Positions 57,023-64,000 of a stretch of 64,000 bases of DNA are shown piece after piece. The notes under the pieces were generated by a model, which searched no databases, was not told the origin of the DNA, and was given only the letters and a program-made list of their open reading frames with translations. The first letter of the stretch is position 1; every line of letters starts with the position of its first letter. The position numbers were made by a program, and so were the translations under genes. Location of the stretch: the NCBI GenBank assembly GCA_004123355.1, contig SCHM01000004.1, positions 1,302,001-1,366,000 on the forward strand, given 5' to 3'. This DNA comes from Amphirosellinia nigrospora. Its lineage: Eukaryota > Ascomycota > Sordariomycetes > Xylariales > Xylariaceae.

Positions 57023-59460
57023 TTACGCCACGTAGCTCTTGGTGAAAGTGGACACAACGTCCCGTAATCTGGCCTCGAGTTCCTTGCTGATGGCACCCTC
57101 TTTGTCAATTGTAGCCATTAGATCGGACTCATTCGTCTTTAGGTGAGCCAAAAAGTCGGATTCCCACACGAGGATTTTGTCAACCGGGACCCGGTCGAGG
57201 TAACCGTTAACACCGGCGAAGATGAGAGGAACCATCTCGTTGACGGCCATGGGAGAGTACTGCTTCTGCTTGAGGAGCTCGGTCAACTGTAGAAAGCATG
57301 ATTAGTACCAATATTAAATCAACGAATAATGAATCGAATAATTAATTGCACTTACACGTTCACCACGGTTCAGGGTTTGCTTGGTGGCGGCATCCAGATC
57401 GGAACCGAACTGAGCAAAGGCAGCGACCTCACGGTACTGAGCCAAGAAAAGTTTGAGGGAGCCAGCGACTTGCTTCATGGCCTTCAGCTGAGCAGCGGAA
57501 CCGACACGAGAGACGGACAGACCGACGTTGATGGCAGGTCGGATACCCTTGTAGAACAGCTCAGCCTCCAAGAAGATTTGTCCATCAGTGATAGAAATGA
57601 CGTTGGTAGGAATATAAGCCGACACATCACCACCCTGGGTCTCGATGATGGGTAGAGCGGTCATGGAACCTCCACCAAGCTTGTTGTTCATCTTGGCAGC
57701 ACGCTCCAGTAGACGGGAGTGCAGGTAGAAGACATCACCGGGGTAAGCCTCACGTCCCGGGGGACGACGGAGCAGTAGAGACATTTGACGGTAGGCAACG
57801 GCTTGCTTAGACAGATCGTCGAAGATGACGAGAGCGTGCTTTCCGCTATCTCTGAAGAACTCCGCCACACTTTTTTAGCGATAATATGTTAGCTATAGAT
57901 CCATGGTCTTATATCATGAGATTTGCTTGATTATATGGAGGTGGAGGAGGTAGGTAGGGGATGTTTATATAGATTGGGTTTATATAGATTAGGTTATGCA
58001 GAGTGGAGTTATGCAGATTAGAGTTATGCAGATTCGGGAAATAGGTACGGGTTATACACACCTGGCACCAGTGAAAGGAGCAAGGTACTGCAGAGGCGCA
58101 GCCTCAGAAGCAGTAGCAGCAACGACGATAGAGTATTTCATGGCGTCGTTCTCCTCAAGAGTTTTGACAAGCTGGGCGACGGTGGATCGCTTCTGACCGA
58201 CGGCAACGTAGACGCAGTATAGCTTCTTGGTCTCGTCGTTAGAGTTGTTCCATCGTTTTTGGTTGAGCATGGCGTCCAGAGCAACAGCGGTCTTTCCGGT
58301 CTGACGGTCACCAATGATAAGCTCACGCTGGCCACGGCCAATAGGAACCATGGCGTCGATAGACTTCAGACCAGTCTGCACGGGCTGGTTGACAGACTGA
58401 CGAGGCAGAATGCCGGGGGCCTTCAACTGAGCACGGCGCCTCTCTTTAGTGTTGAGAGGTCCCTTGCCGTCAATGGGGTTACCGAGGGCATCGATGACAC
58501 GACCGAGCAGCTCAGGGCCAACAGGCACATCAACCTAGAAATATGTAATTAGATATGAAACGCCTTGCGCCTGTAAGAGAAGCCACTCACAATTTCACCG
58601 GTACGCTTGACAACCTCGCCCTCCTTGACTAGACGATCGGAACCGAAAAGCACAACACCAACTTGACCAGCCTCCAAGTTCATGCACATTCCCTTGACAC
58701 CGGAAGCGAACCTGTAGAGTGTCAGAGTTCGATTTGACGAGTTGATGAGGCAAGGTCAACTTACTCGACCAGCTCCTCAGCCTGGACGTTGGCCATACCG
58801 TGTACACGGGCAATACCATCACTGTAAAGTTCCAATGTTAGCAACCAAATGTCCCTCATCGACTAAAAGTGTATGCATATCGCCATCAACATCGTTATGA
58901 AGAGATAGGGCTCCTTGACGGTCGGTGTGGTCGGGGTTGGCGGGGGTGCCGAGGCGATGTTGTCTTAATTATATGGCGTTCTACGGAAAATCTCGCTGGT
59001 GAATGGATCCACATACCAACGGACAGGACACGGCCGGTCTCAGCGAGGTTGGACTCCTCGGCGATACCACGAATCCTCTGCTCTAAGATGGACGAAACCT
59101 CTGTGGGTGTGGCCTTCGCATCGGCGGCATAGGACCGGGCCTGGATGTTGATGGCGGCGGGTGCGGCATTTCGAGCCTGCGAGAAAAACAGCGTTAGCCG
59201 AAAGGGTCCGAAAAGGTGCGCTGCCGCAACTGCTAAAGCTTGAGCTAGCTCGGCAAGCTCCCTAAACACCCAAATCGACTGTAAAAAGCTCAATTGAGCC
59301 TCGGAAATGCATCGGTGATGGAGCGAAGCCAATTGCATCCGGTATTCGATGGCACTAGGGCGCATGTAGAGAGCGGAGGTCGACCTACAGCAGCGACTCT
59401 GCCGGTGGCAGAGAGGGCGCTCACAGCGCGCGAGGACTGGCGGAGGGCGTTGCGGAACAT
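57023..59460 (-). CDS. ATP1: mitochondrial ATP synthase F1 subunit alpha
   Basis: Alpha subunit of the F1 catalytic head in the mitochondrial matrix; it binds non-exchanged nucleotide and shapes the catalytic sites of beta. It opens with a mitochondrial pre-sequence [20 protein letters not shown] (ATG 59460), an intron, then [20 protein letters not shown]. Mature motifs are [14 protein letters not shown]-like, [27 protein letters not shown] (P-loop), [20 protein letters not shown] and [20 protein letters not shown]. It ends [12 protein letters not shown] at 57023. At least six introns are present; the one at 57870-58061 carries a 15-bp minisatellite. The acceptor at 58822 reads ACAG/TGATGG. 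One more G is needed to keep [11 protein letters not shown] in frame, so a base is probably missing there. Otherwise the reading is clean. Confidence 0.95.
57962..58036. repeat. five-copy 15-bp minisatellite in an ATP1 intron
   Basis: Five head-to-tail 15-bp units: TGTTTATATAGATTG, GGTTTATATAGATTA, GGTTATGCAGAGTGG, AGTTATGCAGATTAG and AGTTATGCAGATTCG. The array fills 75 of the 192 bases of the intron at 57870-58061. Confidence 0.9.
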
Positions 59461-60783
59461 ATTAGAGAGGTATTTGAGTTCCTCAAGATTAAGAGGAGAT
59501 CAATTGCAACGCTCGTGCAATTGAAGGAGAGGAAAGTGAGGACGTTGGTTGGTCTGGGGGGAGGTTTGGTTATGGAGACTTTTTCCAGAGGGAAGAGACT
59601 GTAGAGAGTGGCCGAAAAAGCGAAGGGAGAATGGGGCACGCACAGGCCAGGCGAGGACAGGCGGGGGCGGCTGGAGCTTCAAGTGTTCATCCGCCAAGCT
59701 GCGGTCGAAGAGCACCGTCACTAGCCCGAAACGACCCGACAAGCAATGAGCACTCCGAGTTCGATCACAAATCTAAGCACACCGGCTGAATATTTTCTAG
59801 AATTAGCAACAAATGAATTCGAATATTCTGCTTAAAACACCTTCTAAGGTAACCGATGTGGCATAATAACTCTAGAATAAAAACAATACGTCTATGTAGA
59901 CAGATAAATATGCCCGATTAAATAATATATAGTGCTTGGATATTTATATTTAAAATAGTTGTTGCTTGAAGCTACCTGGTACGGAAAGGCATTGACGACG
60001 CCACCGTAGACGACAAGGAATATCAACCATAACGCCCGATTCCGAACTACTAGATACATTCTATGCGCTATTATGCAAAGGTAGCAACTGCAAATAAAGG
60101 TATTCAGCGTTGCCTGTTTCGCAGTGTAGTCGTCCGCCCGCTGTACCGCGTTGCGAGCCAGGTGGCTAACTAAGATACAGTTAGCAGGGTAATTATTATC
60201 CTGCCATTCGCCTGCTTGGTTTCCTGGTAGACGGTTTTGGGATGTCTACAGCCGATGGTGGAGTGGACGGTCTCCTGAAGCTGGAGGTGTTGACAACGCT
60301 AGCCAGCCTTGAGTCTTGAGTCTTGCGTCATTCATCGGTATGATCTGCTTTCTGAAGAATCCCCCACACACATTATCGGTGTGGGCTTCCCGGTCAGGCA
60401 TCGGCTTCTTCACTTGAGAACTCTCATACAAAAGTTTGACACGGACGTATTCAAGCGTACCACTGAGTTTTCACAACAACCCTCCATAGCGCCAAACCAG
60501 CCACGCCAGAGAGCAACACAGTCTCAGCAGGCAGTCCTCGATGTCGGCGGTCTGGTTACGATGATATCGCGTAGCGCTCCCTGTAGTAAATGCCAGAAAC
60601 CTGACTATATTCCGTAACACGTTCTTTCACTCCTCGTGCTCCGAAAGGAGGCAAGAGCCAAGATTCATTCGATTTCTAATTAGTTTTATAGCATAACTCT
60701 AAGCATCAACTATCTCTCAACCCCACAGGATGCCACCCATGATCATTCGTCGTTAATCATCGCATTAGTTCCACCCATTGCAC
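59461..60783. other. intergenic, ATP1 promoter and AT-rich stretch
   Basis: The first 300 bp should hold the ATP1 promoter. 59810-59960 is AT-rich. No gene is supported; plus-strand frames near 60309-60617 lack coding character. Confidence 0.5.
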
Positions 60784-61949
60784 CTAACTTCTGGGGACAT
60801 TCGGCTCGTATGCTGTCGGTACGTAGTCCAGGTTTTGCCTGCTCTGCCTCGCCACCCATCGACTTTGAGAAGCACCACGGGCTACAGTGTCTCCGGCGGG
60901 GTCTATGAGGCCTTCGCGGTCACTGTCAGGAGAGTGGTCGCGAGAATAGGCACTCGACGACTTGTTTCCCTCAATCTGAGCGTAGCGAGGCCGATTCCAA
61001 GTCGGCACCCGGTCTAAAAACCCCACGCCCACCTTAGCACCACGGGCGTCTCGCGGCATGAGTCCTGCTTCATCGCCACCGGGCCCTCCGTCGACATTCC
61101 GTTTCTCGCCATAATATGGTAGGTGATAACCCGGAGTTGATGGCCGGGCGATGAGCGTTGCGACGAATGCAGCAATTGACGTTATAGTTGCCGCAGCAGT
61201 CAGCCCGAAGGCGCTGGCGTTTGTTGCAGTCGTCACCCCAATGTCCCCAAGTGCGCTATTGAAGGCGTCCCGTAGTTTGACGAAAGTCACAATAGATGCG
61301 ATCGTCGCCGCAAATAAGAGTAACGAAACGATTCCCGTGCTTATACGACTAATAAGGAGGGCGCGCTCGAAGCGACGGGAGAGCACGATGGTTAAGCACG
61401 ATAGGATTGTGAAAAGCGACGCCAAAATGTACGCTACGGCCACAAACGTAGATACTGCCGCGTAGGTGTGAAGTTGGCTGTAATAAGCTGCCGATAGCGT
61501 TTCTTGTGCGGCCGTGCGATCGATCTTGAGGTCTGAACCTGGATTAAAGGTAAACCCGACTCGAGGAGCATAGCAAGATGTCGCCACATCATCTTCTAGG
61601 CCGCAGGCTGTTAGGAGCGAGACATGGTACGTGCTAGACAAGCCTAGGCTCTGCTTGGTCCTGCTCTGGCCGACAAGGTCACTGCCAGATATCTTGGATA
61701 GATCTTGAAGGAACGCAGAGCTAGCTAGCTTTGCAGGTATTGTGAGCTTCGTTGTATCGATCTAGGTTGATCAGCGTGTGTTTTCACACTAACATTATCA
61801 AGCTACCAGGGGAGAATTACCGTCAAATATGATGCTGTAGTATGGCCGCCCACGCCAGAGAGTAGTATTATGAGCGTGAATAAAAGGGAAACAAGAGAGA
61901 GAAAGATTGCAGCGGCCCAGCTGAGCCCAAAAGGCTTTCGTGCGACCAT
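60784..61949 (-). CDS. SUR7/PalI-family four-helix membrane protein
   Basis: Plasma-membrane protein of the SUR7/Rim9/PalI family, whose members act in eisosomes or in ambient-pH signalling. It begins MVARKPFGLSWAAAIFLSLV (ATG 61949), with helix 1 running to LLFTLIILLSGV. A 59-nt intron (61762-61820) follows, then an extracytoplasmic loop with YHVSLLTACGLEDD and SCYAPRVGFTF carrying the family cysteines. Three more helices follow (VSTFVAVAYILASLFTILSC, GIVSLLLFAATIASIVTF, FGLTAAATITSIAAFVATLI). The C-terminal tail of about 100 residues is polar (YSRDHSPDSDREGLIDP) and ends YEPNVPRS. No frame break is needed. Which branch of the family it belongs to cannot be told from sequence alone. Confidence 0.88.
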
Positions 61950-63216
61950 TTTACAGATCAAGGTAGGAAATGAGTAATTACACCACCTTGAACACGTAGA
62001 AAATAGAACGTAGGTGGAAGATGAACAGTTAGCTAAATGAACTGTGAATATTCTGTGTCGAGCTGTATTATAAAGAAATGAACCGTCATAGGTATATCGT
62101 CTACCTATATTCGATCAACAATACAACATCGGCCACATGTACAGCAGCTAATTAAAGATTACGGTCAAGGAGCAGACGGCATGGTTAGCAGTCTACAAGT
62201 ATAGGTTCGCCAACAGAGTCGAGTCAAGCGAGCCAGTTAAGCGCGCATCCGCTCGCTTGCTTGCTAAGCCTCGTCAAACAAAGCGCGGGAAGTCATCTAG
62301 CCGTTGGAAGGGTCCCTTGGCGATTACCCCCATGTTGACATGTACGGTGACCCAATGCGACGATCCGAAATAGACGACTGCATTGTTTGACAATCTGATG
62401 TCGTGTTATGATTCGTCGTGTGTTTCCGGATGTCTCCCGCTCCAGACCGCCACAGGGGAAATGCTGTAGGATGCGACTTGAACAAAAATTAGTTGATACT
62501 TAAGTAGAAAACCTGGCATGTAAAAAAAAAACCAAAAAAAACATCAAATTTTTTAAGTCTTAAAATTTAATCTGTTTATGCTATTTTTATTTTGAAAAAT
62601 TCTTTAAGTTATATTATTGAACCTAAGAAATCATGGGCTTAAGACGCTATAGGTACTTGTGTGGTGTTTTGGCCGACCCCTCTGCCCTGTTTCTGTCGCC
62701 GTGGCGCAGCGCGCTCGGACTCACCACATCCGCCCAGCCATTCGGGTCTACACCCTCGTTGTTTCATTGTTTCAACTCTCAAGACAACGCCAACGCCCAG
62801 CAACATGTTCGTAAATCTGTGACCGCCAGCCGGTGGCTTATCACCGGCAATCTATCGTCCGAAAGTCTTAGGCCCAGAACCAGGGATGCACGAGGCACTC
62901 GAGACCCTCACAACTTAAGCGGTGCGGTGTTGGGTTGCGCCAAGGATGCATACACAGGGTGACAGAGATGGCCAACGCTCAACGGAGTCCTGCAGCCGAA
63001 AATAGAATCCTACTTCAACCAATTACTCAACTTCGGTAACCTAGAATGCATGTTATGCCCTCCCTGTTTGTTTCTATAGCCTCTCTAAGGTTATCGTAGA
63101 GTAGGTAGGTAGTTAAATATGAACAACTCCCGGTGATGGTGTAGTCATTGTTGTTTATCATCAAGTCGTCTCTCATTCTCTGTCCGAAGTTTACCATCTC
63201 CAGACTTAAAATCGTA
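61950..63216. other. intergenic, divergent promoters and AT-rich block
   Basis: Gap between two divergent genes for surface proteins. It includes an AT-rich block (62518-62632) with poly-A and poly-T runs flanked by sequence of normal composition. A 109-codon frame at 62633-62962 has no recognisable family. TAGGTAGGTAG occurs near 63101-63111. Confidence 0.5.
62518..62632. repeat. AT-rich low-complexity block
   Basis: About 115 bp of mostly A and T with runs such as AAAAAAAAAA and AATTTTTTAAG. It starts and stops abruptly. Confidence 0.6.
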
Positions 63217-64000
63217 ATGTCGTGGCGTCGACCTTCTACCTTAGCCCTTAGGCTGGCATTGTTTACATCTTTCGCTACCGCGGCCAATATCGAAGTCACC
63301 GTTGGCAAAGATGGCAAATTAGAATTCGCTCCCCCAAGTTTAAAGGCGGAAATAGGGGATACGGTCACATACAAGTTCTTTGCCAAGGTAGGCAGCGCAG
63401 TTTGACGTGGGATAAGTAATAAGCTAATGAACATCTTTCAAGAATCACGCTGTCGCTCAGTCGACCTTCGCCGACCCCTGCCATCTTCAAGACAACGGGA
63501 TATTTTCCGGTTTCACTCCAAATACTTCTCCAGACGTTTCCGCTCCGACAGACTTCACTGTCACCATAAACGATACTAAACCTCTATGGTTCTATTGGTG
63601 AGCTAAACACGGATTCGCGGGTTAGGAAGAGTCTCGTACTGACGCTCAATAGTCCGCAAACAACTGGAAATCACTGTCAAAGCGGCATGGTCCATGCCAT
63701 CAACGCGTATGTCTAACAGCATGGGATAGACAGAGACCAACTGACTAACATCGACCAGTCCCGACACGGGCAATACTTTTGACGCCTACAAGGCCAAGGC
63801 ACAGCAAGCTGCAACCCCCAGCACGCCACCCGCAGGCACTCTGCCTGTTGGTGGATTACGGAAACTCCATATCGATGTTGGCTTCAACGGCGAACTAATG
63901 TTCAACCCGAACAACGTCACAGAGTTAGTTGGCACTGTTGTCGAATTCAGCTACAACCCAGCCGTAAGTAGCTTTATTTGGGATATCATATCGAATTCGA
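63217..64000 (+). CDS. secreted cupredoxin-domain protein (partial)
   Basis: Extracellular protein with plastocyanin-like (cupredoxin) domains, common among fungal Ser-rich, often GPI-anchored surface proteins. The start at 63217 gives MSWRRPSTLALRLALFTSFA, a signal peptide, then NIEVTVGKDGKLEFAPPSLK and IGDTVTYKFFAK. Introns at 63388-63442 and near 63599-63652 and 63704-63758 join NHAVAQSTFADPC, WFYC and GNHCQSGMVHAINA. The His, Cys, His and Met of a type 1 copper site are in place. A second domain begins LRKLHIDVGFNGELMFNPNN and VVEFSYNPA and runs out of the window. The copper ligands suggest real metal binding in domain 1. The anchor, if any, lies beyond the right edge. Confidence 0.85.

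Noticed and set aside
60309-60617. 102-codon plus-strand open frame
   Set aside because: No family resemblance, and the gap lies between two well-supported genes with room for promoters only.
62633-62962. 109-codon plus-strand open frame after the AT-rich block
   Set aside because: No recognisable domain; low support, likely chance.

Overview
The window is nuclear DNA from a filamentous ascomycete (Pezizomycotina). The pre-sequence of the ATP synthase alpha subunit, the class VI/VII-type chitin synthase and the niaD-type nitrate reductase suggest Sordariomycetes; this placement is an inference from remembered protein families. Genes are monocistronic and lie on both strands. Most are split by short introns of about 50-200 nt with GTANGT donors and CTAG or ACAG acceptors, and they are separated by 0.4-4 kb of non-coding DNA. 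I found no CRISPR array, no tRNA or rRNA gene and no recognisable transposon or virus-derived element.

Layout. 1-2046 (-): SAC-domain part of a synaptojanin-like phosphoinositide phosphatase, cut by the left edge. 3348-4564 (-): 14-3-3 protein with an 8-nt microexon. 7040-8050 (-): secreted class 3 lipase. 8619-9273 (-): small secreted protein. About 10989-11850 (+): decayed coding sequence of unknown family. 12241-17115 (-): sulfite reductase beta subunit (MET5), divergent from 18279-19289 (+) ribose-5-phosphate isomerase. 19755-20715 (-): Ypt6/Rab6 GTPase. 21515-22882 (+): Nop53. 23548-25774 (+): external NADH dehydrogenase with an EF-hand. 26238-28994 (-): nitrate reductase. 31314-35195 (+): UPF2/NMD2. 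39376-41887 (+): chitin synthase. 43031-44625 (+): Ran-binding protein like Yrb2. 45971-49527 (+): Hrq1 helicase. 50128-51995 (-): fungal protein of unknown function. 55207-56486 (-): NAD(P)H-hydrate dehydratase. 57023-59460 (-): ATP synthase alpha subunit. 60784-61949 (-): SUR7/PalI-family membrane protein. 63217 onward (+): cupredoxin-domain secreted protein, cut by the right edge.

The genes are a mix of core functions: sulfur and nitrogen assimilation, respiration, RNA surveillance, ribosome assembly, trafficking and cell wall. They are not an obvious cluster for one pathway. MET5 and niaD both make reduced inorganic nutrients, but they lie 9 kb apart and nothing in the sequence links them.

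The most striking property is that nearly every conserved multi-exon gene is broken by one or more single-base frame shifts, mostly missing bases in short homopolymers. This includes genes normally essential or highly constrained, such as 14-3-3 and ATP synthase alpha. The simplest explanation is residual assembly error, so gene models should be read as intact genes with sequence faults unless reads say otherwise. MET5 also has a 13-bp tandem duplication at a frame break, which is harder to blame on base calling. A second window-wide signal is a TAGGTA/TACCTA-type short motif found in most intergenic gaps and rarely in exons.
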